Of a DNA stretch of 64,000 nucleotides, positions 50,362-58,645 are shown in pieces. Each line of letters opens with the position of its first letter. The first letter of the stretch is position 1. Source of the DNA: WS-9 sp036274595 (GTDB lineage Bacteria > Eisenbacteria > RBG-16-71-46 > SZUA-252). A model generated the notes under the pieces. That model was not told the DNA's origin. It ran no database searches and was given only the letters and a program-made list of their open reading frames with translations. Both the position numbers and the translations under genes were made by a program. Location: positions 4,057 to 68,056 of the forward strand of contig DASUFL010000050.1 in assembly GCA_036274595.1 (NCBI GenBank). The letters are read 5' to 3'.

Positions 50362-51725
50362 CGGCGCCGGAGGCGCGCGGCGAAGACGCCATCGGTGTCG
50401 TGCCGGTGCGGAGTCGCCCGAAGGACGGGCTCGTCGGACGCGAACCCGGACGGGAGGTGGGGTCGCGCGTCCTCCATCCGGAACGCGGGCGTGCGCTCGA
50501 GGAACGAGGCCACCACGCGGTCCGTTTCCTCCGGTTCCAGCGAGCAGACACTATATACCAGAACTCCGCCCGGGCGCGTGAGCGCGGCCGCCCGGTCGAG
50601 GAGCGTGGACTGGAGCGCCGCCATCGTCGCGATGTCCGACTCCTCCTTCCGCCAGCGCGCGTCCGCGCGACGGCGGAGTACGCCGAGGCCGGTGCAGGGA
50701 GCGTCGAGGAGCACGCCGTCGAAGGGTCGGTCGAACGGGGCCGTCCGGCCGTCGGCGAGGATCACGTCGACGCCAGGGAGCCGAAGTCGATGGACGAGGT
50801 TCTCGCGGAGCGCGCGCGCCCGTCCCGGCTGGATCTCGACCGCGGTCAGACGCCCTCCGGGGGCGACCCGCTCCGCCATCTGCGACGCCTTCCCGCCGGG
50901 CGCGGCGCAGAGATCGAGCGCCCGGTCGCCCGCCTTGATGTCGAGGAGGCCGGGCACCGATGCCTCGGCCTCGTCCTGGAGCGAGAGCAGACCATCGCGG
51001 AACAGTGGCGAGCGCGACGCGACGAATCCGCCTTCGAGCACGAGCACCGGGCCGCCGTTGGGTCCGGGCTTCGATTCGATCCCTTCCGCGCGAAGGAGCT
51101 TCGCGAGCTCGGCCGTCCGAATCCGATGGGCGTTCGCGCGCACCGAGACGGAAGGCTCCCTGTTGTCCGCCGCGAGGAGCTGCTCGGTCTCGGTCATGCC
51201 GTAACGGGCGAGCCATCGCGCGACGAGCCATCGAGGATGCGAGTGGACGATGGCGAGATAGCCTTCGGGATCCGCGTCGCGATCCGGGAGCGGTGCGCGC
51301 TCGCCCGCGGCGAGACGGCGAAGCACCGCGTTCGCGAGCCCCGCGGTGCCCGGGTGGCCGTACCGCTTCGCGAGCTCCACCGACTCGTGCACCGCGGCGG
51401 ACGCGGGAATGCGGGTCAGGACGAGGACCTGGTAGGCGCCGATCCTGAGCGCGGCGCGGATCGGTCCGGGAAGGCGCTCCCATCCTCCGCGCGTCAGGTG
51501 CTCGAGGTGGTGGTCGAGGAGCGCCTTGGTGCGGATCGACCCCTGGACGAGCGTGGTCACGAGCGCGGCGTCGACCGGGCTGAGCGCGGCCTCGCGGAGC
51601 TTCGTCTCGAGAACGCGGTCCGAGTAGGCGCGCCGGGTCTCGACCGCGAGCAGGATCTGGAGCGCGATCTCGCGCGCGCCCGCCTTGCGGCGCGTGCGCG
51701 GCGGCGGCCTTCGTCCCGGGCTCAT
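50358..51725 (-). CDS. rsmB: 16S rRNA (cytosine-967-C5)-methyltransferase
   Basis: The 455 residues combine an N-terminal NusB-like RNA-binding domain (REIALQILLAVETRRAYSD) and a SAM methyltransferase. ALDLCAAPGGKASQMAE is the SAM site, LLDAPCTGLGVLRRR and YSVCSLEPEETDRVV hold the two catalytic Cys residues. ATGA overlaps link it to fmt and the PASTA gene. Confidence 0.94.
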   Translation of the reverse strand: MSPGRRPPPRTRRKAGAREIALQILLAVETRRAYSDRVLETKLREAALSPVDAALVTTLVQGSIRTKALLDHHLEHLTRGGWERLPGPIRAALRIGAYQVLVLTRIPASAAVHESVELAKRYGHPGTAGLANAVLRRLAAGERAPLPDRDADPEGYLAIVHSHPRWLVARWLARYGMTETEQLLAADNREPSVSVRANAHRIRTAELAKLLRAEGIESKPGPNGGPVLVLEGGFVASRSPLFRDGLLSLQDEAEASVPGLLDIKAGDRALDLCAAPGGKASQMAERVAPGGRLTAVEIQPGRARALRENLVHRLRLPGVDVILADGRTAPFDRPFDGVLLDAPCTGLGVLRRRADARWRKEESDIATMAALQSTLLDRAAALTRPGGVLVYSVCSLEPEETDRVVASFLERTPAFRMEDARPHLPSGFASDEPVLRATPHRHDTDGVFAARLRRR

Positions 51726-52669
51726 GGGGACATGGCCGCGAGGAAGGACGAGCCCGGCCGGAGCCGCGCTCCGTTCGCGAAGTCGCGGCCGCTCATGGCG
51801 CGCCGTCCGCTCGGCTTGAGGGTCGCGATCCAGACCGATCCGCGCGCGAGAGCGATCCGAAGCCCGCGCTCCCGGTCGATGCCGAGCACCGTGCCCGGAG
51901 CCGCGCCAGGCTCCTCCGGCGCCGCCTGGGCGCCGAGCAGCGTGAGCCGCCCCGAGGGGGTATCGAAGAACGCGCCGGGATCGGGGGTGTACGCGCGAAC
52001 GCGGCGCTCGATCTCGCCCGCCTCGAGGCCGAGATCGAGGCGCCCCGCGTCGGGCGCGATCTTCGGCGCGTAGGTCGAGCGCGCGCCGTCCTGCGGACGC
52101 CCCTCGCGCTCCCCGCGCTCGATCCGGTCGAGCGCGCGCGCGAGGCAGTCCGCGCCGAGCAGGGCGAGCCGCGCGCCGAGCGCTCCCGCGTCCTCGAAGG
52201 GCTCGATGGGCGTCTCGATCGCCTCGAAGACGGGGCCCTCGTCGAGCCCTTCCGTCATCCACATCGCGCTCACGCCGGTCTTCGGATCCCCCGCGAGGAG
52301 GGCCGCCTGGACCGGCGACGCGCCGCGATAGAGCGGCAGGAGCGAGAAGTGGATGTTGAGCGCCCCGATCTTCGGGACCTCGAGGAGCGCGCGCGGCAGG
52401 ATCTGCCCGTAGGCGACGACGAGGAGGAGGTCGGGCTCGAGCGCGCGCACGCGATCGATCTCCTCGGGCGCGCCCGCCTTGCGCGGTGTGGCGACGGGGA
52501 GGTCCATGGCCAGGGCCGCCTCGTGCACGGCCGAGCAGCCCGTCGCGAGGCCCCGCCCCTTGGGACGGTCCGCGCGGGTCACGACGAGGAGCGGCGCGCG
52601 ACCGCCCGTCACCAGTTTCTCCAGGGGGGGCACCGCGGCCGCGGGCGTGCCGTAGTAGACGAGGCGCAT
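51722..52669 (-). CDS. fmt: Methionyl-tRNA formyltransferase
   Basis: Formylates initiator Met-tRNA. The 315 residues begin RLVYYGTPAAAVPPLEKL, and the formyl-THF-binding Asn-His-Asp set is seen as LNIHFSLLPLYRGASPVQ and TEGLDEGPVFE. def is just upstream, a universal pairing: the formyl added here is removed by Def. Confidence 0.94.
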   Translation of the reverse strand: MRLVYYGTPAAAVPPLEKLVTGGRAPLLVVTRADRPKGRGLATGCSAVHEAALAMDLPVATPRKAGAPEEIDRVRALEPDLLLVVAYGQILPRALLEVPKIGALNIHFSLLPLYRGASPVQAALLAGDPKTGVSAMWMTEGLDEGPVFEAIETPIEPFEDAGALGARLALLGADCLARALDRIERGEREGRPQDGARSTYAPKIAPDAGRLDLGLEAGEIERRVRAYTPDPGAFFDTPSGRLTLLGAQAAPEEPGAAPGTVLGIDRERGLRIALARGSVWIATLKPSGRRAMSGRDFANGARLRPGSSFLAAMSP

Positions 52670-52674
52670 CGCGC

Positions 52675-53220
52675 CTAGTGGGACGGTGAGCTACCCGGCG
52701 ACTCGACCGCTCTCTCTTCGGCGAGGCGCTTCAGCTTGCCGTCGAGGAGCTTTCGCTGGATCGCGCTCAGCCGGTCGACGAAGAGGACGCCATCCAGATG
52801 GTCGGTCTCGTGCTGGATGGCGCGCGCCACGAGCCCTTCGGCCTCCATTCGAAAGGGAGCGCCGGTCTCGTCCATCGCTTCCACGATCACCCGCTCGGCG
52901 CGCTTCACGTCGTGGCGGATGCCGGGGATGCTGAGGCAGCCCTCCTCGGCTACCATGGAGCCCTCGCGCTTGACGATGACGGGGTTGACGAAGGCCTGCT
53001 TCACGCGGGGCGAGTCCTCGGGAAGGACGTCGAGCACGAACAGGCGGTGGAGACGGCCCACCTGCGGCGCGGCGAGGCCGATGCCGTCCGCGCGGTACAT
53101 GCACTCGAACATGCCCTTCACGAACGCCGCGAGATCGGGATCCACCTTGGCCACGGGAGCGGCCTTCTGCCGGAGGATCGGGTCGCCGTAATAGCGGAGA
53201 TGGAGCTCGGGACTAGTCAC
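52675..53220 (-). CDS. def: Peptide deformylase
   Basis: Removes N-formyl from nascent chains. All three motifs are intact: GIGLAAPQVG, EEGCLSIPG and QHETDHLDG (metal ligands Cys and two His). The 181 residues start at GTG 53220, which overlaps the yajC 3' end by eight bases. Confidence 0.95.
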   Translation of the reverse strand: MTSPELHLRYYGDPILRQKAAPVAKVDPDLAAFVKGMFECMYRADGIGLAAPQVGRLHRLFVLDVLPEDSPRVKQAFVNPVIVKREGSMVAEEGCLSIPGIRHDVKRAERVIVEAMDETGAPFRMEAEGLVARAIQHETDHLDGVLFVDRLSAIQRKLLDGKLKRLAEERAVESPGSSPSH

Positions 53221-53545
53221 CGCGCTCGATCACCTGGACGATGGACTGGCGGGAGAACTCCATCTTCACGTCGTCCCCCACCTTGAGGACCACGATCTCG
53301 TCCTTCTCGCCCTTCTTCCCGATGACGGTCCCGAAGATGCCCCCCGACGTGAGGACGCGGTCCCCCTTCTTCACCGCCTTGAGCATCGCCTCGGTCTCGC
53401 GCTGCTTCTTCTGCTGCGGGCGGATGATCATGAAATAGAAGATGCCGATCGTGATCGCGAGGATCGCGAACATGTGGAGCATCTGATCTTGGGGTGACGG
53501 CGCCGCGGCCGCACCGGCCGCCTGCGCGAACGCCTGGTCGAGCAT
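53213..53545 (-). CDS. yajC: Preprotein translocase subunit YajC
   Basis: A 110-residue Sec accessory protein with a short N-terminal part, one helix (MFAILAITIGIFYFMIIRP, about residues 25-43), then QQKKQRETEAMLKAVKKGDRV, the YajC signature, and GIFGTVIGKKGEKDEIVVL. tgt-yajC order is conserved in many bacteria; secDF is not in the window. Confidence 0.93.
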   Translation of the reverse strand: MLDQAFAQAAGAAAAPSPQDQMLHMFAILAITIGIFYFMIIRPQQKKQRETEAMLKAVKKGDRVLTSGGIFGTVIGKKGEKDEIVVLKVGDDVKMEFSRQSIVQVIERGD

Positions 53546-53563
53546 GGGTTCTCCTGGGTGGGG

Positions 53564-54706
53564 TCAGACCGTCCGCTCGCGATAGCGCGCCTTGAAGGCG
53601 CTCGCGAGGGCGTCGAACGCGTCCCCCTCGATGGCGGAACGGGCCTCGCGCATCAGTGTCTGGTAAAACGTGAGGTTGTGCAAGGTCAGCATTCGGTGCG
53701 CGAGCATCTCGCCCGCCTGGTGCAGGTGCCTCAAGTAAGCGCGGCTGAACTCGCGGCACGCCTCGCAGCGGCAGTCGCGATCGAGCGGGGCCGGATCGCG
53801 CGCGTGCGCCGCGTTCCGGATATTGATCGGGCCGTCGGAGGTGAACGCCATTCCGTTCCGCGCGTTCCTCGTCGGCAGGACGCAGTCGAACAGGTCCACG
53901 CCCGCGGCGATCCCGTCGAGCAGATCGACCGGCGTTCCCATCCCCATGAGATAGCGCGGCCGGTCGACGGGGAGCGCCCCGTTCACGACGCGCGCGAGCG
54001 CCCACGTCTCCTCCTTGCTCTCCCCCACCGAGAGTCCGCCGATCGCGTAGCCGTCGCACGGAATCGCGGCGCTCCTCCCCGCCATCTCGGCGCGGAGCCC
54101 GGCGTCTCCCGCTCCTTGGACGATCGTGAAGAGGAGCTGCGAGAGCCCGGTTGGCGTCGTGCGCGTGCGCGCGTGCGCGAGGGAGCGCTCGGTCCACCGT
54201 AGCGTCCGCTCCCCGGCGGCGCGGGCCCCCGCATCGTCGATGGGAAGGAGCACGGCGTGATCGAGCGTGACGGCGATGTCCACGCCGAGGTCGGCCTGGA
54301 TCTCCATCGCGCGCTCCGGCGTCAGCATCTCCGGCTTGCCGTCCAGGTGCGAGTGGAAGAGCACGCCCTCCTCGGTGACCTTCGCGCGATCGCCCAGGCT
54401 CATGATCTGGTAGCCGCCCGAGTCGGTGAGGATCGGGCAGTCCCATCCCATGAAGCGATGGAGCCCGCCCAGCTCGCGGATCACCGACGCGCCGGGGCGC
54501 AGCATCAGGTGGTAGGTGTTGGAGAGGACGATCTGCGTGCCGGCCGCGCGGATTTCAGCCGGCGTGAGCCCCTTCACGCTTCCCGCCGTGCCCACCGGCA
54601 TGAACGCGGGCGTCGCGATCACGCCGTGCGGCGTGGCGAGGCGGGCGGCTCTCGGGGCGGTCGCGCCGCCCCGCTCGAGCGTGAACGTCGGAGCGGGAAC
54701 GCTCAG
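53564..54706 (-). CDS. tgt: tRNA-guanine transglycosylase (queuine)
   Basis: Exchanges G34 for preQ1 in GUN-anticodon tRNAs. Motifs: PAFMPVGTAGSVKGLTP, LTDSGGYQIMSL (catalytic Asp), GGLSVGESKEETW, and zinc ligands CRCEACREFSR with His further on. The expected start is just before FTLERGG. No ATG/GTG/TTG exists there; CTG at 54706 overlaps the regulator stop (CTGA) and lies nine bases after GGGAGG, so a CTG start is the best reading. It gives 380 residues, the normal size. Confidence 0.93.
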   Translation of the reverse strand: MSVPAPTFTLERGGATAPRAARLATPHGVIATPAFMPVGTAGSVKGLTPAEIRAAGTQIVLSNTYHLMLRPGASVIRELGGLHRFMGWDCPILTDSGGYQIMSLGDRAKVTEEGVLFHSHLDGKPEMLTPERAMEIQADLGVDIAVTLDHAVLLPIDDAGARAAGERTLRWTERSLAHARTRTTPTGLSQLLFTIVQGAGDAGLRAEMAGRSAAIPCDGYAIGGLSVGESKEETWALARVVNGALPVDRPRYLMGMGTPVDLLDGIAAGVDLFDCVLPTRNARNGMAFTSDGPINIRNAAHARDPAPLDRDCRCEACREFSRAYLRHLHQAGEMLAHRMLTLHNLTFYQTLMREARSAIEGDAFDALASAFKARYRERTV

Positions 54707-56124
54707 GCGCCATGGCCTCCCGGCGTGTCGATCCGGTACTCCTTGAGCTTCGTCCGGAGCGTCTGGCGCGAGATGCCCAGCGCTTCGGCCGCGCGCGTCT
54801 TGTTGCCCGCGGTCTGCTCGAGCGCCAGCTCGATCGCCATCCGCTCCGCGTCGGCCAGAGGCACGATGCTCTTCTCGGTCCGGATCATCGTCCCGATCAC
54901 CGCCGCGCCCGATCCTCCCGCGCCCACGATCTCGAGCGGAAGGTGCTCGGGCAGGATCCACTCCTCGCTCTCGAGCAGGATGGCCCGCTCGATCACGTTC
55001 TTGAGCTCGCGCACGTTGCCGGGCCAGCGGTAGGCGAGGAGGAGCGTGAGGGCCTCGTCGCTCGGCCCGTTCACGTTCCGTCCGAGCTCGCGGTTCCAGT
55101 GCCCCACGAAGTGGTCGATGAGCGGCGGGATGTCTTCCGGCCGCTCGCGGAGCGGCGGGACGACGAGCTGGAGCGCGTTCAGGCGGAAGTAGAGATCCTC
55201 GCGGAAGCGCTCCTGTCCGACCATCGCCTTGAGATCGCGATTGGTCGCGGCGACGATGCGCGTGTCCACCGCGATGTCGACGGTGCCGCCCACGCGCCGG
55301 AACCGCTTCATCTCGAGCGCGCGGAGGAGCTTCGCCTGGAGGTTCGGGCTCATCTCGCCGATCTCGTCGAGGAAGAGCGTGCCGAGATTGGCCATCTCCA
55401 TGAGCCCCTTCTTCGTCTTCTTGGCGTCGGTGAAGGCGCCCGCCTCGTGTCCGAAGAGCTCGCTCTCGAGGAGGTTCTCGGCGATGGCGCTGCAGTTGAG
55501 CTCGACGAAGGGGCCGTCCCGGCGCGCGCTCCGGTCGTGGATCTCGCGCGCGAGGAGCTCCTTCCCCACGCCCGTCTCTCCCGAGAGGAGCACGGTCGAG
55601 GTGGGGCTCTGCGCCATCTTCGCCACGATGTCGATGACCTTGTTCATGCGCGAGCCGCCGCCGACGATGAGGGTCGAGCCCGAGCGGCGCCGGTCCACGT
55701 CGCGGAGCCGGGCCACTTCCTCGGTGAGGCGCGTCTGCGCGAGCGCGTTCCGCACGATCAGCTTCAGGTGGTCCAGCTCGAAGGGCTTCGAGAGGTACTC
55801 GTAGCAGCCCGCTTTCGTCGCCTCGACCGCCTGCGGGATCTGCCCGTACGCGGTCATCATCACCACCTGGAGGCCGCGCTTCCTCGCCTTGATCGTCTTC
55901 AAAAGCTCGAGCCCGTTCGTATCGGGGAGCTTCTGATCGAGCAGCACGAGCTGGTACTCCTCGCGCTCGATCTTCTCGAGCGCCTCCGCCCCGTCCGCCG
56001 CGGTCTCCACCCGGTACCCCTCGTCGGACAGGCCTTCCTTGAGGGTGAACCGAAGGGTCCGCTCGTCATCCACCACGAGGATTCCGACCGTCTGCTTAGC
56101 GAGGACTGCCGCGTCTGTCTCCAT
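54703..56124 (-). CDS. Sigma-54-dependent NtrC-family response regulator
   Basis: A 473-residue enhancer-binding protein: receiver domain (ILVVDDERTLR; phosphoacceptor Asp63 in LLDQKLPD), AAA+ domain with Walker A GETGVGKE, Walker B LFLDEIGEM and arginine finger region, and a Fis-type HTH (NKTRAAEALGISRQTLRTKL). The sigma-54 loop reads GAFTDA instead of GAFTGA. It overlaps its partner kinase by 29 bases. Near csrA and FliS/FlgM-like genes, it could be the flagellar regulator (FleR/FlgR type). Confidence 0.93.
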   Translation of the reverse strand: METDAAVLAKQTVGILVVDDERTLRFTLKEGLSDEGYRVETAADGAEALEKIEREEYQLVLLDQKLPDTNGLELLKTIKARKRGLQVVMMTAYGQIPQAVEATKAGCYEYLSKPFELDHLKLIVRNALAQTRLTEEVARLRDVDRRRSGSTLIVGGGSRMNKVIDIVAKMAQSPTSTVLLSGETGVGKELLAREIHDRSARRDGPFVELNCSAIAENLLESELFGHEAGAFTDAKKTKKGLMEMANLGTLFLDEIGEMSPNLQAKLLRALEMKRFRRVGGTVDIAVDTRIVAATNRDLKAMVGQERFREDLYFRLNALQLVVPPLRERPEDIPPLIDHFVGHWNRELGRNVNGPSDEALTLLLAYRWPGNVRELKNVIERAILLESEEWILPEHLPLEIVGAGGSGAAVIGTMIRTEKSIVPLADAERMAIELALEQTAGNKTRAAEALGISRQTLRTKLKEYRIDTPGGHGA

Positions 56125-57463
56125 GTCGTTTCTCCACGGGTAGATCGATGCTCACGGTCGTGCCCTGTCCCACCGTGCTTTCGATGGAGATCGCGCCGCC
56201 GTGCTCGCGAACGATGCTCTGGCAGATGCTGAGTCCCAAACCGGTGCCCTGCGTGCGCGTCGTGTAGAAGGGATCGAACACCCGCGCGATGACGGCCGCC
56301 GGGATCCCCGGGCCGTTGTCCTTCACGCGCACCTCGACCACGTCCTGGAGCGGAGGCCGCTCGCGCTCGAGCAGGCGGTCGGTGGCGCGGCGCCCAATGC
56401 TGCTCCGCTCCGCGGCGCGCTTCCGGGCCGGTCCGACCCTGACCTCGATCTCGCCCCCCTGCGTGAGCGCCTGGAGCGCGTTCATGAGGACGTTCAACAC
56501 GACCTGTAAAACCTGGTCGTGGTCCATGTAGATCTCCGGCACGCGGTCGGCGCGCTCGACGCGCAGGTTCACGTTCTCCTGCACGGCCACCTCGTGGACC
56601 AAGAGGAGCGCGCGGTCGATCGAAGGGAGGATCGACTGCCGCGTGAGCTTGGGCGTGGACGGGCGCGCGAACTGGAGAAGGCTCTCGACGATCCGGTCGA
56701 GGCGCGAGACCTCCTCGAGGATCAGGTGCGCGAACTGGCTCCGCGGATCGTCGCTCTCCAGGCGCCTCTTTAGTAATTGGGCGGAGTTGCTGATCCCGGC
56801 GAGCGGATTCCGGATCTCGTGCGCGACACCGGCCGCGAGCTCGCCGATCGACGCGAGCCGGTCACGCCGCCGCCACTGCTCCTCGCGCGCCTTCTGCTCG
56901 CGGAGATCCTGGAAGAGCGCCAGCGTGCCGCGGAGCGACCCGTCGCGTCCTTCGAGCGGCAGGAGCTTGAGCGACACGGGGAGGACGTCCCCGGAGCGCG
57001 TCACCACCTCGACTTCGCGCGGCTCCTCCGCCGACGCGCAGGCGCCGGGGGGCACGTGCCCCTCGCCCTTCGGCGCGCGGAAGACGCGGGCGGCGTCCTC
57101 GCCTTCGAGGTGATCGGGCTCGAATCCGAGAAGCCGGGCCGCGGCCGGATTGGCCGCCAGGACCTTGCCGTCCCGATCCACGGCGAGCACGCCTTGGGGG
57201 GCGTGACGGAAATGGCTCCACGCGGCATCGAGCACGCGGTCGTCCGGTGGTGGATCGGGAGGCGTCGCGGGAAGGCGGGCGCGGGATCTCAACTCGCTCC
57301 GCCCGCGCTTCGAGGAGGCGCGCCGGGCAGAGATCGGGGGAATGGAATGGCGGTGCGAACGTGAAGCGTTCCGGGCGCCCTTCCCTTTTCGGCTTCCAAG
57401 CCGACCTCCGGCATCATCCCTGTGCCCGAACTCGCGAGTGCAGAACCGATCGTGAGTGGTCAC
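56096..57463 (-). CDS. PAS-containing sensor histidine kinase (NtrB/FleS type)
   Basis: A soluble kinase of about 455 residues with no membrane segment. After a basic, low-complexity N-terminus, a PAS domain (about 85-190; HAPQGVLAVDRDGKVLAANPA), then HisKA with the phosphoacceptor GVAHEIRNPLAGISNSAQLL, and HATPase with VKDNGPGIPAAV and TGLGLSICQSIVREHGG. The GTG at 57463 is uncertain; a TTG at 57292 would trim the odd N-terminus without touching the PAS domain. Partner of the NtrC-type regulator. Confidence 0.9.
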   Translation of the reverse strand: MTTHDRFCTREFGHRDDAGGRLGSRKGKGARNASRSHRHSIPPISARRASSKRGRSELRSRARLPATPPDPPPDDRVLDAAWSHFRHAPQGVLAVDRDGKVLAANPAAARLLGFEPDHLEGEDAARVFRAPKGEGHVPPGACASAEEPREVEVVTRSGDVLPVSLKLLPLEGRDGSLRGTLALFQDLREQKAREEQWRRRDRLASIGELAAGVAHEIRNPLAGISNSAQLLKRRLESDDPRSQFAHLILEEVSRLDRIVESLLQFARPSTPKLTRQSILPSIDRALLLVHEVAVQENVNLRVERADRVPEIYMDHDQVLQVVLNVLMNALQALTQGGEIEVRVGPARKRAAERSSIGRRATDRLLERERPPLQDVVEVRVKDNGPGIPAAVIARVFDPFYTTRTQGTGLGLSICQSIVREHGGAISIESTVGQGTTVSIDLPVEKRHGDRRGSPR

Positions 57464-57490
57464 ATCTTTACCAGTGCCCCTCGCCGGGGG

Positions 57491-57688
57491 TCAAGCGGTT
57501 TCGGTCGGGCTTTCCTTACGCTTCGGGGAGGAAGCCATGCGGCGAAGGATCAGCCCCGCGAGCGTGCGTCGCACCTCGGGGCGGTCGTAATAGCGGCGAT
57601 GGATGCGGCGCCGCGCGCGCTCCACGCTCGGCAGCTGGGCCACGTCGGGCTCCTCCACCTGGGTCGGCCTAGTTGAGGCTTGCGGCAC
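57491..57688 (-). CDS. Small protein, possibly FlgM-like
   Basis: A 65-residue protein. The pattern RARRRIHRRYYDRPEVRRTL is like the C-terminal half of FlgM-type anti-sigma-28 proteins (short helix, Tyr-Asp, Pro-Glu-Val, second helix), but this is similarity of pattern only. The start is GTG at 57688, overlapping the FliS-like gene by 20 bases. Context (csrA, FliS-like, NtrC pair) supports a flagellar role. Confidence 0.45.
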   Translation of the reverse strand: MPQASTRPTQVEEPDVAQLPSVERARRRIHRRYYDRPEVRRTLAGLILRRMASSPKRKESPTETA

Positions 57689-58007
57689 GGTCCCGATCCT
57701 TCTTCAAGGTCGCCATCGCTTCCATCCAGCTCTCCCTGAGATCCAGGAGCCCTTCGAACGCATGCTCGAAGTCTCCCCGTTCGATGTCGCTCAGACAGGC
57801 GTCGAAGTGCGCCAGGACGCGTCCTCCGACGTCGCGCGATCGGTGCTCGAGGCGCCCCATGAGATCGAGGACGGTCCTGAGCGCGATCGAGCGGTTCTCC
57901 TCCTGGCAGCTCCGAAGCGCGCAGTCGAAGAGGGCGAGGACTTCCTCGCCGCGCTCGATCCAGCGATCCAGCTCACCGGGATCGGCCCCTCCGTAGGCCG
58001 TGCTCAT
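57669..58007 (-). CDS. FliS-like protein (putative flagellin chaperone)
   Basis: A 112-residue all-helical protein. The end, LLDLRESWMEAMATLKKD, matches how FliS ends (LLxxLRDTWxEAM), and the overall length is right for FliS, but the usual tyrosine-rich N-terminus is not clear. FliS keeps flagellin unfolded in the cytosol. csrA next door is a common partner. The assignment is tentative. Confidence 0.5.
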   Translation of the reverse strand: MSTAYGGADPGELDRWIERGEEVLALFDCALRSCQEENRSIALRTVLDLMGRLEHRSRDVGGRVLAHFDACLSDIERGDFEHAFEGLLDLRESWMEAMATLKKDRDRAASLN

Positions 58008-58040
58008 CGCGTCAGGCCCCTACCGTCTCGAGGAGGCGGG

Positions 58041-58331
58041 TCAAGGCTTCGACTCCCGTCCGTTCTCGGGGCGCGACGGGGGATTCCCCTGCGCTCCGGT
58101 CGGGCGCGCCGCGCCGGTCTCGCCGTTCGGCGTGCCGCCGGCTTCGCGAAGAGCCTGGGCCCGACGATTCTCCTGCTGGATCCGCTCGTAGATCTCTTCC
58201 CTGTGCACCTTCACGCTCGGCGGGGCGTCGATCCCCAGCTTCACGTGGTTTCCCTTCACCTCCACGATGGTGATCTTCACGTCGTCACCGATGCGGATGT
58301 TTTCTCCGAGCTTCCTTGTCAGGAGGAGCAT
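58041..58331 (-). CDS. csrA: Carbon storage regulator CsrA
   Basis: An RNA-binding regulator that blocks ribosome access at GGA sites. MLLLTRKLGENIRIGDDVKI and VKLGIDAPPSVKVHREEIY are the full CsrA core in the first 55 residues. CsrA is normally 60-70 residues; this one has a Pro/Glu/Gly-rich tail to 96. The ATG at 58331, behind GAGGG, is preferred over a GTG upstream. It heads the 16-gene run down to hldE2. Confidence 0.92.
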   Translation of the reverse strand: MLLLTRKLGENIRIGDDVKITIVEVKGNHVKLGIDAPPSVKVHREEIYERIQQENRRAQALREAGGTPNGETGAARPTGAQGNPPSRPENGRESKP

Positions 58332-58645
58332 CGTGCCCTCGTCCTCTCCAGCGTCCTGCCGGGGTCTGGGTCGCGGAGGGGGCGCCGGGTTGATCCCGGA
58401 GCCTTTCCCTTCCGGCCCAACCATCGGCAGGAGCGGGCGCCATCTGAATGGCGAATCCCCGCGCCGGCACTGGAAGAACGAGGGTCCTGGCGCGGTTCGA
58501 TCGAGCCACGATCAGGGGTGGAACGGGCGACATTGGGTGGTGAAACCGGCGCGCGAAATCGGGTGCTAACGCGCGGTCCCGAGGAGGGCTTCGGCCTCGT
58601 GCCTCAACTTGAGAGGAGGCACGGCCCCTGCTACCATTCCGTCGC
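58332..58645. promoter_or_regulatory. Divergent gap csrA / lipoprotein with predicted plus-strand promoter
   Basis: This 314-base stretch has no convincing gene. On the plus strand TTGAGA (58609-58614), 17 bases, TACCAT (58632-58637) point to the lipoprotein GTG at 58646, only eight bases on, so the mRNA would be almost leaderless. A 7-bp inverted repeat (58599-58605 with 58616-58622) overlaps the -35 box. I could not find a clear sigma-70, sigma-28 or sigma-54 site for csrA. Confidence 0.45.

Noticed and set aside
57293..57463. Extra sensory domain at the kinase N-terminus
   Set aside because: Residues are basic and low-complexity and may not be translated if TTG 57292 is the start.
58332..58600. 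Small coding frames in the csrA/lipoprotein gap
   Set aside because: Arg/Pro-rich translations, no ribosome-binding site, overlap with csrA leader.
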